Below, in pieces: positions 34,407-43,286 of a DNA stretch of 47,079 nucleotides. The stretch is from positions 1-47,079 of the IMG/VR virus record IMGVR_UViG_3300047376_000758. One strand, 5' to 3'. This stretch comes from a virus. The notes beneath the pieces are model-generated. The model had not been told where the DNA came from. It saw only the letters and a list, made by a program, of their open reading frames with translations, and ran no database searches. The first letter of the stretch is position 1, and the number at the start of each line of letters is the position of its first letter. The position numbers were made by a program, and so were the translations under genes.

Positions 34407-34944
34407 GAGTTAAAGCTATATCATTAGATTTCATACAATAAAGTCGTTCACCTTCTATAACAAACTCAAACTCAGAGTCAGGTGTAAACGTAATAAGCGT
34501 CCCAGGTGTTATTCCTATGGCTTCTAAGGCATTATTAGCATATTTTACTATACCAACATTAGGTTGCTCTTTTCTATTCTCTAATAGGTTTTGGTTTTTT
34601 AATGGCTTTACAAAGCAATAATCTAAATGTGGTTTTAAATTATACATATATATTTGTTCAGGTATTACAAAGTAAAGATCATCTTTAAAATAAGTAGAAC
34701 TATTTCGCTCTCTATCTTTTTGATCATACCATCTTCTAAATATATTGTGATGAACATACAGCTCATCTCCAACATTTATTTTAGTAGCATAAGCTGCAGG
34801 AGTTGAAACTACTACAGCTTTTTTACTAATAAATCTATGATTTTCAATGCTAGTATTAATAATAAGTTCCCTATTATCAACTTTTCGTATATTGTCATAC
34901 CTGTATTCTAAAGGTTTAACAATAAAATAATATAAGCTTTTCAC
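34351..34944 (-). CDS. Protein with two GroES-like (co-chaperonin) beta-barrel repeats, tentative
   Basis: A 197-residue beta-rich protein. First half: YYFIVKPLEYRYDN, ELIINTSIENHRF, AYATKINVGDELYVHHNIFR. Second half: HLDYCFVKPLKNQNLLENRK, GIVKYANNALEAIGITPGTL then ITFTPDSEFEFVIEGERLYC. Each half has the order 'V-KPL / mobile stretch / G-(D/T)-(E/L)-(L/I) / H- or F-rich strand' of a GroES-type barrel, with GDEL and PGTL at the position of the GroES GD(E/I)V strand. I have seen similar proteins annotated as chaperonin-like in phages. It is encoded immediately before the terminase genes, far from the groEL/groES pair, so it may serve a different client such as the capsid or large tail proteins. 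Lower confidence than for groES itself. Confidence 0.5.
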   Translation of the reverse strand: MKSLYYFIVKPLEYRYDNIRKVDNRELIINTSIENHRFISKKAVVVSTPAAYATKINVGDELYVHHNIFRRWYDQKDRERNSSTYFKDDLYFVIPEQIYMYNLKPHLDYCFVKPLKNQNLLENRKEQPNVGIVKYANNALEAIGITPGTLITFTPDSEFEFVIEGERLYCMKSNDIALTHEYQGNEKENNPSWAKGS

Positions 34945-35171
34945 TAGTACTTAAGATCATACTCAACTGATATTGCCATATTAGCATTAAACTTTTTCCA
35001 AGGTAAGACTTCATTATTTTTAGTTATAAAAATATTATATGATTGGTCTTGATCTTCAAAAAGAATATCGCTAATAGTGTGTCCACCATATACTTCCTGA
35101 CCAGTTGAATAATGCATCGCATCGTTCTTGTAGTCAGAACCTATACTAATCTTCCTTATTACTTTCGACAT
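34944..35171 (-). CDS. Small conserved phage protein
   Basis: A 75-residue protein, IRKISIGSDYKNDAMHYSTG then QEVYGGHTISDILFEDQDQS and VLPWKKFNANMAISVEYDLKY. It is beta-rich with a conserved-looking ISIG.DYK.AMHY.vGQ motif that I recall from small genes near terminases of marine phages. It starts inside the preceding coiled-coil gene (26-base overlap) and its stop overlaps the next start by one base. Function unknown. Confidence 0.6.
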   Translation of the reverse strand: MSKVIRKISIGSDYKNDAMHYSTGQEVYGGHTISDILFEDQDQSYNIFITKNNEVLPWKKFNANMAISVEYDLKY

Positions 35172-35388
35172 CTATCTTAGTATAAGAACCATCTTCTAGG
35201 TTGATTTCTATTGGACCATATTCAGTTTCTAAAACCTCTTTATAATCTTCAATATCTTTATTAACACCAGCTATATCATGTAACAAGCCATGCTTTTGGC
35301 TTTCTAATAACCCAATGTTGTGAACTAATTCATTAAGCTGCTTTTGCTGCTCTTGAATTAATTTTAATTCTTCTTCTTTGATTTTCAT
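35146..35388 (-). CDS. Small coiled-coil phage protein
   Basis: An 80-residue protein: a long helix (KEEELKLIQEQQKQLNELVH, NIGLLESQKHGLLHDIAGVN, KDIEDYKEVLETEYG) and then a short beta end (INLEDGSYTKIDV). Gln/Leu/Glu heptads predict a parallel coiled coil. The pattern NIG.LE.QKH.LLH.IA.VNKDIE....LE..YG...INLEDGSYT is widely seen in marine T4-like and other phages (from memory), where its role is not known to me. Confidence 0.66.
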   Translation of the reverse strand: MKIKEEELKLIQEQQKQLNELVHNIGLLESQKHGLLHDIAGVNKDIEDYKEVLETEYGPIEINLEDGSYTKIDVESNKED

Positions 35389-35413
35389 TTAATTTAATTT
35401 AATTATATTTATT

Positions 35414-35635
35414 TTACTCTGGTGGATCAGGTATTGGGTCAGGTGTTATACCGTGCTCCTTTAGCTCAGCTATCCACTCGTCTTCATCTATAGTTTCGTC
35501 TATAAACCATTTAGACAAAAGCTTTTGGTGAGGATCTACAAATCCATAACCCTCAACGTTTTTCTTTAATGAATTTTCATACGCTATCCAATAAGTTCTG
35601 ATAGCAGGGTTGTCTATAGGAATATTACCACTCAT
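35414..35635 (-). CDS. Adhesin-associated small paralog 3
   Basis: A 73-residue protein (SGNIPIDNPAIRTYWIAYEN then VEGYGFVDPHQKLLSKWFID and DEDEWIAELKEHGITPDPIP). The core order (T.WI.Y / YG / W / EW...L.E.GI.P) matches that of the two genes between it and the adhesin, so it is a diverged member of the same set. Its N-terminus and the acidic/Pro-rich end differ. See the tandem-paralog finding. Confidence 0.62.
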   Translation of the reverse strand: MSGNIPIDNPAIRTYWIAYENSLKKNVEGYGFVDPHQKLLSKWFIDETIDEDEWIAELKEHGITPDPIPDPPE

Positions 35636-35650
35636 AATCTTTTTTTACAT

Positions 35651-35881
35651 TTACTCTTCTGAACCTGGATCATCGTTATAAATTTCAAGGTCTTCTGGAT
35701 CAACACCTAACTCCGCTAATCTAATTAACCAATCGGCTTTATTATAGTACAACGGATCGTTATCTGGTTGTCCACTATCTATAGATTCTCCAGCAAGAGA
35801 TTCTCCATAATGTATTATTGATTTATCATCGTTATATGTTATAAACCAAGTGTCTTGTGTTACTGCTGTTATCTTTATCAT
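35651..35881 (-). CDS. Adhesin-associated small paralog 2
   Basis: A 76-residue protein with QDTWFITYNDDKSIIHYGES, DSGQPDNDPLYYNKADWLIR and LAELGVDPEDLEI. It is clearly related to the next gene (DTW.I.Y.D.S...YG / DSG.P / ADWL.RL.ELG), with an acidic tail of its own (YNDDPGSEE). Small proteins of this type follow tail-fibre genes in other phages, where they may be fibre-assembly chaperones or fibre tips; that role is inferred. Confidence 0.68.
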   Translation of the reverse strand: MIKITAVTQDTWFITYNDDKSIIHYGESLAGESIDSGQPDNDPLYYNKADWLIRLAELGVDPEDLEIYNDDPGSEE

Positions 35882-35893
35882 AATTAATTAGTT

Positions 35894-36079
35894 TTATTCT
35901 GGTGTTATTCCTAATTCTTTTAATCTTACTAACCAATCTGCTTCATTGTCATATTCTTCTACAACTGGCATGCCTGAATCTAACCTTGTTTCATTTGGAC
36001 AAAACCCATAGAAAATTTTACTTTCATCTTCTAAATAAACTATATACCAAGTGTCTTTATCTACTGTTTTATGTACCAT
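35894..36079 (-). CDS. Adhesin-associated small paralog 1
   Basis: I start at the ATG at 36079 (MVHKTVDKDTWYIVYLEDES), two bases after the adhesin stop and behind an A/T leader, because the upstream ATG at 36115 lies inside the adhesin gene. The 61-residue product continues IFYGFCPNETRLDSGMPVVE and ADWLVRLKELGITPE. It shares the DTW.I.Y...S..FYG...DSG.P...EADWL.RL.ELGI.PE core with the two genes that follow. It is the first gene after the giant adhesin and may assist its folding or trimer formation. Confidence 0.68.
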   Translation of the reverse strand: MVHKTVDKDTWYIVYLEDESKIFYGFCPNETRLDSGMPVVEEYDNEADWLVRLKELGITPE

Positions 36080-36081
36080 AT

Positions 36082-39000
36082 TTAATTTATTTCTGTGTCT
36101 CCAGTTATTGTCCAATTAGCAGTAGCTCCAGTTAAATAATCTCTTGCTGCACCAGCATCAGTAAAATTAGCTCCACCACTTCTTGCTCTGTCAAAAGTCA
36201 TATTTGTTTGACTACCCATATTTACAGTGTAAGGGGCTGAATTTGCATAAACATAGTTAGCCCACTCTACAATTGTATCTGTATAGTTAGCTTCCGACAT
36301 TGACGTACTGCCTGCAAAGACTTTTGACATTACAGTTCCCGCTGTTCGTAAGTTCCACGCTCCTAAATTTTGATTTAAACTAGTCGCTGGATTAAACATT
36401 CTTGAAAAAGAAGTAACTTTACTAACATCCCAGCCGCTTATATCTTGGTTAAACGCGTTTGCGCTTCTAAACATATAACCCATACTTGTAACATCACTAG
36501 TGTCCCAACTGCTTATGTCCGCATTAAACACTGTCGCTCCATTAAACATTGATGCCATAGTTGTAACATTACCAACATTCCACCCACTAATGTCTTGATT
36601 AAATGCTGAACATCCATTAAACATAGAACTCATGCTTAGAACAGAACCAACGTTCCAAGAACTTATATTCTGATTAAATGATGAACAGCCATTAAACATT
36701 GATAGCATATTTTCAACAACTCCTACGTTCCATCCTGATATGTCTTGATTAAAAGGAGTTGCATTTAAAAACATTTCGCTCATAGCTGTAACATTACCAA
36801 CATTCCACGAACTTATATTACCATTAAAAGAAGATGCTCCTGAAAAAGCTTCTTGCATATTTGTAACATTTGAAACATCCCAACTATTTAAATTTTGATT
36901 AAAAGAAGTTGCACTTCTAAAGGTCTCAAATAAACTGGTAACATTTGAAACATCCCAACTGTTAAAATTGTTAATACTTGCTAAATTCGTACAAGATCTA
37001 AACATTGCTGCTATACTTGTAACACTACTTAAATTAGGTATATCAGTAGCTGAAATGGTCGTAAAACTACTATTATTACATCCTCGAAACATACTTATCA
37101 TACTTGACCAAGCTATACTACCCCATTGTGGTATATCAATCAAATCTGATTTGCTACCGCTATTCGCAAAAGCAAAAGTTGTAAAAGGTCCAGTATCACC
37201 TTGAGCACCAATAGAAACTGTTGAAGTAGCTATTCCTGAACCATAAGTATGTGATATTGTTCCACCTGTTTCTGTAGTAGTGTTTCCGTCACCCCAATCA
37301 ACTGTAAAACTTGAACCTACCGTATTTGGTATTGTAATTGTTTTTCCACCACTTGTATCAAACTCCATTTGGAAAGGATTAAAAGGTAAAGGTATTATAG
37401 TATCTCCATTTATTGTCCAACCAGCACCTCCACTAGAAACTGAATCTGTTAAGAAAGTTCTAGCTTCCGCAGCATTAGTAAAATTAGCTCCTCCACTTCT
37501 AGCACTTTCAAAACTTACTTGTTGTTGGTTGGAAAAAAGCACATTTAACGGAGCATCTGGCGTTTGATTTTTAACAAAATTTGCCCAACCAACTATAGTG
37601 TCTGTGTAGTTAGCATCACTCATTAAATTAGATCTATAGAACATTCCAATACCTCTAGTTAAAGAAGTAATATCTAGTGAACCAAGATTTTGATTTATAG
37701 CTCTGTTTTCAGTAAAGAATGAATCAAAATTAGTCGCACTTGAAGTGTCCCAGTATTTTACAATATTTCCAACATCAATTTGAGGGTTAGATGCTGTTGG
37801 GAATCCCCAACGTCCAAACATCGAAGCAAAATTAGTAACTTTGCTAGTATCCCAATTAGAAATAGCTGTGTTTGCAAGCCCATAGCCATAAAAAAACATA
37901 TTAGACATATTGGTTACGTTGCCTACTGTTGAAGTATTTCCTGGGGTAGTTCTTTCCCAGTTTTCTAAACCAATACCAGTATATGCTCCGTTACTTTCAA
38001 ACATTTTAGACATATTAGTTATGTTACTAACGTTCCAGTGCCCAACATTTTGGTTAAATCCATTAGTGGTGTCATGAGCTCTAAACATACCAGCTAAAGA
38101 AGTAACTGCCGGTGGTAAAGTCCAATTGCTTAATGATTGGTTAAAAAGTCTAGCCCCGTTAAACATGAAAATAAGTCCATTCGCTTGATCAATACCACTT
38201 ATATCCCAATCGTTTATACTAGCATTAAAACTATTACAACGCTGGAACATATACGAGAAGCTTTTAATACTACTAACGTCCCAATTATTAATAGATGAAT
38301 TAACAGTTGATAATGAAGGAGCATCGAAACCATCACGTAATCGCATTGCTCCAAACATGAATTTTGTACCACTTATACCTCCTACATTACTAAGGTCAGG
38401 TGTATCTGTAGCTGATATAGTATCTAAATTAAGACAACCACACCACATTGAAACAACATCAGTCCATTGAATACTACCCCATTGTGTAATTTCAGTTACA
38501 GCTTTAGCCCCACTTCCAGGAGTAGAAGAATTATTTACTTCGCCGTTAGTTGGTCCAAAAGCTATTTTAGTTGGAGGACTAGCATCTCCAGGTTGTCCGA
38601 TCTCTATTGAGTATGTTCCTGCTGATGAATATGTATGTGTTACAGAAGAGTTTCCTACACTTAATCCAGTGTCTGTGTTTCCATCACCCCATTTTATACT
38701 AAAGTTTGTACCAGTTATAAAAGGTATTTTAAACTCTAAATTAGCATTAGTTGTTGTAGTTGTTACATTAACATCAAACTTGAGAGGTGTAATAGGAGGC
38801 ACATATAAGCCACCATCAGTAATAGTCCAACCAGCGTCTATTAAAGCGTATTTACCTTTAACAGCGTCAGATCTTTCTACTCTATATATATCACCATTAC
38901 TCCATATAGCTTGATCAGTTGTTATACCTGTACCTGTAAAAACAACACTTAAAACTTTAGAATACTGTCCTGTTGTTACGTTATATGCTATATCACCCAC

Positions 39001-42000
39001 TTGTACCCCAGCTGTAACAAAAGGTGCATTTCCATAGTCGTTACAGTTTGTATTATTTGTACCAGTATTATTACATGTACCTTGCACAACATTAGTTGCT
39101 GTGTAGCTACTAGAACCCATGTTTAAAGCAACGCCTGATTGAGCATTGCCTGCGTGTTGACCCCAACCATTCGTTATATCTAATAATGAATCGTAGTTAG
39201 CTGTAGAGAAATTAACAGAATAACCGCTTGGTGTTGGTATAGTTGCATATGTATTTCTCCAAGAGTCAGTCGCGTTTGTAACATTAGCAATATCCCAATG
39301 ACCTAAGTCTTGATCTAAAGAATAAGTCCAACTTGAATTATTTTCATATCTAGAAAATAAGTTGTCAAAAGTAGTGAGCTTATTAGAAATTTGCCAGCTA
39401 CTTATATTCCAATTTCTAACGTTAGCGCTGCTATTTTGGTTAAAGCCGCTAAGGTTAGTTGTATTGCTCATATTCCAAGCAGTATATTGAGTGCCGTAAG
39501 GCGACACATTAGAAGCTATAGTTTTAGTAGCAAAAGAATTTAAATCTGTAACGTTGTCCATAGAGGTTGCTCCACTTTGCCAACCTAACATATTTTGCAT
39601 GTTAATGTCTTGACCATCTCCAGATATATACCAATTGTCTGGAAACTCTGTGCTAACAAAAGATCCATTGCCTCCAGCAAACATATATGAAAAGTTTGCA
39701 ACTTTTTTAACATCCCATGCTATATATTCATTAGCTTGCCCAGCGTTAAGCTTTTTTGTTTTGCAATTAGCAAAGCCTCCATTGTTGAAAAACATATAAG
39801 ACATATTTGTAGCTGAGCTAGTATTATAATTGCCTATATTGCTACTTAATGCTATGTTATTGCTTTTGCCTCCATACATAAACTCACTAAAATCTTCTAC
39901 TTTTGCGGTTTTGTTACCCCAGTCAGCTTTCCAGTTTTGATTATATATTGTAGATTCAGGATGAGTATAATTAAATTTACTTAAGGTTATAACGTTACTT
40001 ACATCCCAATCACTTAAATCTTGAGTAAAATTAGAACTACCAATTTTATAAAACATACTGTTCATAGCAGTTATATTGCTAACATCCCAATTACTGATAG
40101 CACTTCCACCTGAGAAAACAGTGTTAACTCCGTTTGAGGCAAACATATTTGCTAAAGAAGTTACTTGTGATAAATTAGGAGTGTCTGTGGCTGTTATAGT
40201 TAGCTTTGATGTGTTTTGAAACCAAGAGTTGTTTTGCCACTCAGTCCCACCCCATTGAACTATATCATCAATATAACCACCAGATGTAGCACCCCAAGAA
40301 CTGTTAAAACCAGTAAATTTAGAACCACTAGATGAATCAAATATTCTAACAAGGTAAGTTTGATCACTTCCAGAGCTAGCGTAAGTATGTGTAGTGTTAC
40401 CTGTTAAAGTTTCAACATTAGTGTCGCCCCAATCAACTAAACATTCTCCGCTTGACATTTGCGGTTTTAATTCAAAGTCAGTTGAGCCAGAAGGAATAGT
40501 TATGTTCATTTTAAATGGAACTTGCAATACCATAACTACCTCGTTATAACATCCATCAGGATATGTACATTTAATTGTAGAACTACCTCTAAATGAACCT
40601 GGCGTTATAACACCTGTAGAAGAATTAATACTTAAACTATTAGTTGCTGTAAATACAGAACCCGCAGGAGGCGTTGTAGTAGGTGAAATAGTTGTTGCGC
40701 TTGTTGGATCTACGATATAACTTGCATAAGCAAATGGTAAAGTAGCGTCTGTAGCATTTTCTCCAATAGTCCAGCCATTAGCGACAAGTTCAGCTTCTAA
40801 AGTTCTAACTACAGAAGGAGCTTCTGTTATCTTACTTAAACCAAAATCAACAGTTAAACCGCTATTTAATGCTGTATTATGAAAACTTCTTATTAAGTTA
40901 TCTACTTGACAGGTAGTTAAAGGTCCAGTTGTAGGTCCTGTAGTGCTTGTAAACCATTGTAATGGTTGAGTTAAAGCAGCCCAAGATAAACCTGATTCAG
41001 CAGTTGGATATGTTATATTAACTGTATTAGGAAAGTTTGTTTGATAAAATTTTCTATAAACATCTGTACAAGTTGAAAAATCTACATTATTTCCAAAAGT
41101 AACACTATTTACTTTACAAGATAAGAAAGCCTCTCTAGCGTTAGATATTTTAACAGAAACATTAGAAAAATCTATCTGCGGATTAGGGCTTTCAGTTTGC
41201 AATGCTTTAAATGTCTTGCTAAATAATATAGCAGTAGAAGAAAAAGTAGCTGTAGTTAAGTCAGGTACATCATAAAATCTTGCACTCTCAAAAGTGCTTG
41301 AAAGAGAGCTTATGTTAGACAAATCTATATTATTAAGATTTGGCGCTGCTCCATAATTTGAAGATAAAGCACTACCACATAGATGAAAAGCTTGAGCAAA
41401 GTTAGATGGGCTTAAGCTAGCTATAAAGGCATTAGAAAAATTATCTGAATTACTAAATTTAAAATATTTAGCAACATAAAAAGCTCTATACATACTCACA
41501 TTTCCAGCTGTAGCTTCCCAAGTGCTTAATCCTATTATCCCTGATAATTCACAACTTTGAAAAGTAGTTTGCAGAGAGTTAACATTAGAAACGTTTAAAT
41601 TAGTAAAATCTACTTTAGCTCCTGTATCTCCAGCTCCACTATTCATGCTCATAAAATTAGGAAATAAACTACTAGAATATGTAGACCATCCTGAACAATT
41701 TAATGTTGAATTAGTTCCTGTTAATTGAGCACTTCTAAACATGCCTGTTCCTTGAAAACCGTTTGGATTAAAAACCCAGTTAGATAAATCAGATGTAGGC
41801 TTAATTCTACAACCGTCAAAAAAGTAAGGAGTAACAGTAGCGGTACTAGTTGACATATTAAACCCTGACATCAAGAACTCACATCCGTCAGCTACAGCAG
41901 TACCTATACCAGCAAAAGCGTTATCAGCTCTACTAACTAGTTTTATATTTAAACCAGTCATATCTAACTTTTGTAGATTAACTAAATCTCTAAAAGGAGA

Positions 42001-42525
42001 ACCTCCGTACCAACTTACACCAGATGTTAAATTCCAATTTCTTATATCAGCTTCTAATAGAGAAGTACAACCTTTAAACATCCTTATCTGATCACAAGAC
42101 GCACCTGCTATAAAACTCGTTGTGCCTATGTCTGAAAGCGAAGTGCAACCGTCAAAAGCTTCTTGCATATTACTCCAAGGGTTTTGACCCCAAGATATTA
42201 CTTCTCTTACAACACTTTTACCGCCTATAACAGCAAATTCATCCATGTATGTTGTATCTAATTCTTCGTTATTTATAGATACAATACCGTCTGTTGCATC
42301 AGGAGCTGTGATAGAAGCGTTATTACCTGATAGTACTTGAGTAGTTCCATTTGGCCAACTTATTCTAAAGTTACCTGCTCCAGCAGCATTTGCTTTTATA
42401 ACTACAGCGTCTTGGCCTTCTACTCTAAATTGAAAGTCATAAGAACCAGCTGGTCCCCAACCTGGTCTACCCGGCCCTGGTTTATTTGATAAATATGGGA
42501 TTGGCATCCCTAATCCTCCAAACAT
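36082..42525 (-). CDS. Giant tail-fibre-type adhesin with BspA (DUF285)-like repeats and PKD-like modules
   Basis: A 2,147-residue surface protein with no signal peptide, consistent with a virion fibre rather than a secreted host protein. It has a short Pro/Gly-rich lead (NKPGPGRPGWGPAG) and four successive modules. Each module starts with a PKD-like strand set (DWGDTN near 695, KWGDGNTDT near 1275, DWGDGNTTT near 1741; a degenerate SWPNGTTQV near 54). Then come an I.QWG...W..M..MF..C..L segment and rows of 25-residue repeats of the type WDVSNVT.M..MF..A..FNQDIS, the DUF285/BspA leucine-rich-like repeat. Modules 3 and 4 end with nearly the same cap (MS(D/E)ANYTDTIV.WANYV and then ARSGGANFT.A..AR..LT). 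Such repeats occur in Bacteroidota and Mycoplasma surface proteins, so binding of cell-surface polymers by the phage is inferred. Three small paralogs follow it. Confidence 0.82.
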   Translation of the reverse strand: MFGGLGMPIPYLSNKPGPGRPGWGPAGSYDFQFRVEGQDAVVIKANAAGAGNFRISWPNGTTQVLSGNNASITAPDATDGIVSINNEELDTTYMDEFAVIGGKSVVREVISWGQNPWSNMQEAFDGCTSLSDIGTTSFIAGASCDQIRMFKGCTSLLEADIRNWNLTSGVSWYGGSPFRDLVNLQKLDMTGLNIKLVSRADNAFAGIGTAVADGCEFLMSGFNMSTSTATVTPYFFDGCRIKPTSDLSNWVFNPNGFQGTGMFRSAQLTGTNSTLNCSGWSTYSSSLFPNFMSMNSGAGDTGAKVDFTNLNVSNVNSLQTTFQSCELSGIIGLSTWEATAGNVSMYRAFYVAKYFKFSNSDNFSNAFIASLSPSNFAQAFHLCGSALSSNYGAAPNLNNIDLSNISSLSSTFESARFYDVPDLTTATFSSTAILFSKTFKALQTESPNPQIDFSNVSVKISNAREAFLSCKVNSVTFGNNVDFSTCTDVYRKFYQTNFPNTVNITYPTAESGLSWAALTQPLQWFTSTTGPTTGPLTTCQVDNLIRSFHNTALNSGLTVDFGLSKITEAPSVVRTLEAELVANGWTIGENATDATLPFAYASYIVDPTSATTISPTTTPPAGSVFTATNSLSINSSTGVITPGSFRGSSTIKCTYPDGCYNEVVMVLQVPFKMNITIPSGSTDFELKPQMSSGECLVDWGDTNVETLTGNTTHTYASSGSDQTYLVRIFDSSSGSKFTGFNSSWGATSGGYIDDIVQWGGTEWQNNSWFQNTSKLTITATDTPNLSQVTSLANMFASNGVNTVFSGGSAISNWDVSNITAMNSMFYKIGSSNFTQDLSDWDVSNVITLSKFNYTHPESTIYNQNWKADWGNKTAKVEDFSEFMYGGKSNNIALSSNIGNYNTSSATNMSYMFFNNGGFANCKTKKLNAGQANEYIAWDVKKVANFSYMFAGGNGSFVSTEFPDNWYISGDGQDINMQNMLGWQSGATSMDNVTDLNSFATKTIASNVSPYGTQYTAWNMSNTTNLSGFNQNSSANVRNWNISSWQISNKLTTFDNLFSRYENNSSWTYSLDQDLGHWDIANVTNATDSWRNTYATIPTPSGYSVNFSTANYDSLLDITNGWGQHAGNAQSGVALNMGSSSYTATNVVQGTCNNTGTNNTNCNDYGNAPFVTAGVQVGDIAYNVTTGQYSKVLSVVFTGTGITTDQAIWSNGDIYRVERSDAVKGKYALIDAGWTITDGGLYVPPITPLKFDVNVTTTTTNANLEFKIPFITGTNFSIKWGDGNTDTGLSVGNSSVTHTYSSAGTYSIEIGQPGDASPPTKIAFGPTNGEVNNSSTPGSGAKAVTEITQWGSIQWTDVVSMWCGCLNLDTISATDTPDLSNVGGISGTKFMFGAMRLRDGFDAPSLSTVNSSINNWDVSSIKSFSYMFQRCNSFNASINDWDISGIDQANGLIFMFNGARLFNQSLSNWTLPPAVTSLAGMFRAHDTTNGFNQNVGHWNVSNITNMSKMFESNGAYTGIGLENWERTTPGNTSTVGNVTNMSNMFFYGYGLANTAISNWDTSKVTNFASMFGRWGFPTASNPQIDVGNIVKYWDTSSATNFDSFFTENRAINQNLGSLDITSLTRGIGMFYRSNLMSDANYTDTIVGWANFVKNQTPDAPLNVLFSNQQQVSFESARSGGANFTNAAEARTFLTDSVSSGGAGWTINGDTIIPLPFNPFQMEFDTSGGKTITIPNTVGSSFTVDWGDGNTTTETGGTISHTYGSGIATSTVSIGAQGDTGPFTTFAFANSGSKSDLIDIPQWGSIAWSSMISMFRGCNNSSFTTISATDIPNLSSVTSIAAMFRSCTNLASINNFNSWDVSNVTSLFETFRSATSFNQNLNSWDVSNVTNMQEAFSGASSFNGNISSWNVGNVTAMSEMFLNATPFNQDISGWNVGVVENMLSMFNGCSSFNQNISSWNVGSVLSMSSMFNGCSAFNQDISGWNVGNVTTMASMFNGATVFNADISSWDTSDVTSMGYMFRSANAFNQDISGWDVSKVTSFSRMFNPATSLNQNLGAWNLRTAGTVMSKVFAGSTSMSEANYTDTIVEWANYVYANSAPYTVNMGSQTNMTFDRARSGGANFTDAGAARDYLTGATANWTITGDTEIN
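36364..36963 (-). repeat. Eight uninterrupted 75-bp (25-residue) tandem repeats in the adhesin
   Basis: Residues 1855-2054 consist of exactly eight 25-residue units with consensus (S/N)(G/S)W(D/N)V(S/G)NVT.M..MF..A..FNQ(D/N)I. They differ most at the positions after MF. The DNA keeps the 75-bp register without indels. Shorter rows of the same unit occur in the other three modules. Confidence 0.9.
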
Positions 42526-42531
42526 ACTATA

Positions 42532-42828
42532 TTAGTACAATGCTATTAACTCACCTGGTCCTGTTAAAGCAGTTCCTAAAGCCGTAACTTGAGTAACTAA
42601 AACAGGTAGAAAAGATCCGGCTGTAACGCCTTTAAACTGTACAGTTGATCCACCTTCCATTTTAACTGTTATATCATTTGTAACCCCAACATATAGGCAA
42701 ACTCCAATATTACTGGTGTTTGGTATATCTGTTCCTAATGTATAACCGCTAGCTTGTAAGTCTAATGCATCATGAGCAAAAACTCTTGGTTCTGCATTTT
42801 GAGTGCCTTCTAATCCTCTTATTGCCAT
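42532..42828 (-). CDS. 98-residue conserved virion-type protein
   Basis: A beta-rich small protein: AEPRVFAHDALDLQASGYTL then GVCLYVGVTNDITVKMEGGS and TVQFKGVTAGSFLPVLVTQV with TALGTALTGPGELIALY at the end. The pattern (A.DA..L / G..LYVG...D..V...GG..V.F..V.AG.FLPV.VT.V...GT...ELIALY) is typical of a small phage protein encoded near fibres and capsid genes; I regard it as a likely virion component, perhaps a head or spike decoration. Six bases separate it from the adhesin start. Confidence 0.68.
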   Translation of the reverse strand: MAIRGLEGTQNAEPRVFAHDALDLQASGYTLGTDIPNTSNIGVCLYVGVTNDITVKMEGGSTVQFKGVTAGSFLPVLVTQVTALGTALTGPGELIALY

Positions 42829-42833
42829 TTTAT

Positions 42834-43286
42834 TTATTTATTTATTTTTGTAATTTTTTCAGCACCTCTAGATCCAAAGTATGCTACATATACTGTAACC
42901 AGCAACGTTTTTAATAAGTTTATCCATGATTCATCTACATCAAATTGTAAATGAAATGAATCTACAGCCATCATGAAAACCGCAGATACTGTTAAAAATA
43001 CTAAAGCTAATGGTCTAGTGTTTTTACTAAGCCACGAATCTGACTTCATATCAGCTCTCCATCTACTAGATACTTCTTTTAATTCTTGAAGATCTTGTTC
43101 AATAAGTTTTAATGCTTGCTCTTTGTCAACAGCTTTAATCTTAGTATCACTTGATATAAGATTTTTTACTACACCTAATGTTCCTTGATTAGGTAACACG
43201 TCACCTAAAGCAGATAAAACTTTAGGAGCTTTACTAGCTAGAAAAGCACCTACTTTAGTTTCTTTAAATGTCTTATTTTCACTCAT
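42834..43286 (-). CDS. Holin-like membrane protein (three-segment type)
   Basis: A 150-residue protein. A polar, helical N-terminal half (SAL..VLPNQGTLGVVKNLIS, then LKEVSSRWRADMKSDSWLSK) is followed by NTRPLALVFLTVSAVFMMAV (segment 1, about residues 92-110) and INLLKTLLVTVYVAYFGSRG (segment 2, about 122-138), then EKITKINK. The motif SDSWLSK..RPL.L.FL and the FG.RG.EKI end are characteristic of the phage 3TM/GTA-type holin family (PF11351-like as I recall it). It should form the lesion that releases the amidase. It overlaps the next start in ATGA form. The amidase is about 1.7 kb upstream, in the same operon. Confidence 0.75.
   Translation of the reverse strand: MSENKTFKETKVGAFLASKAPKVLSALGDVLPNQGTLGVVKNLISSDTKIKAVDKEQALKLIEQDLQELKEVSSRWRADMKSDSWLSKNTRPLALVFLTVSAVFMMAVDSFHLQFDVDESWINLLKTLLVTVYVAYFGSRGAEKITKINK

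Noticed and set aside
36364-36963. Possible CRISPR array
   Set aside because: The 75-bp units are contiguous coding repeats without spacers and keep a 25-residue protein period.
36968-37567. Two plus-strand frames over the adhesin repeats
   Set aside because: Antisense to repetitive coding sequence; the repeats keep such frames open by periodicity.
36082-42525. Diversity-generating retroelement acting on the adhesin
   Set aside because: No reverse transcriptase gene and no template/variable repeat pair with adenine-biased changes were seen in the window.
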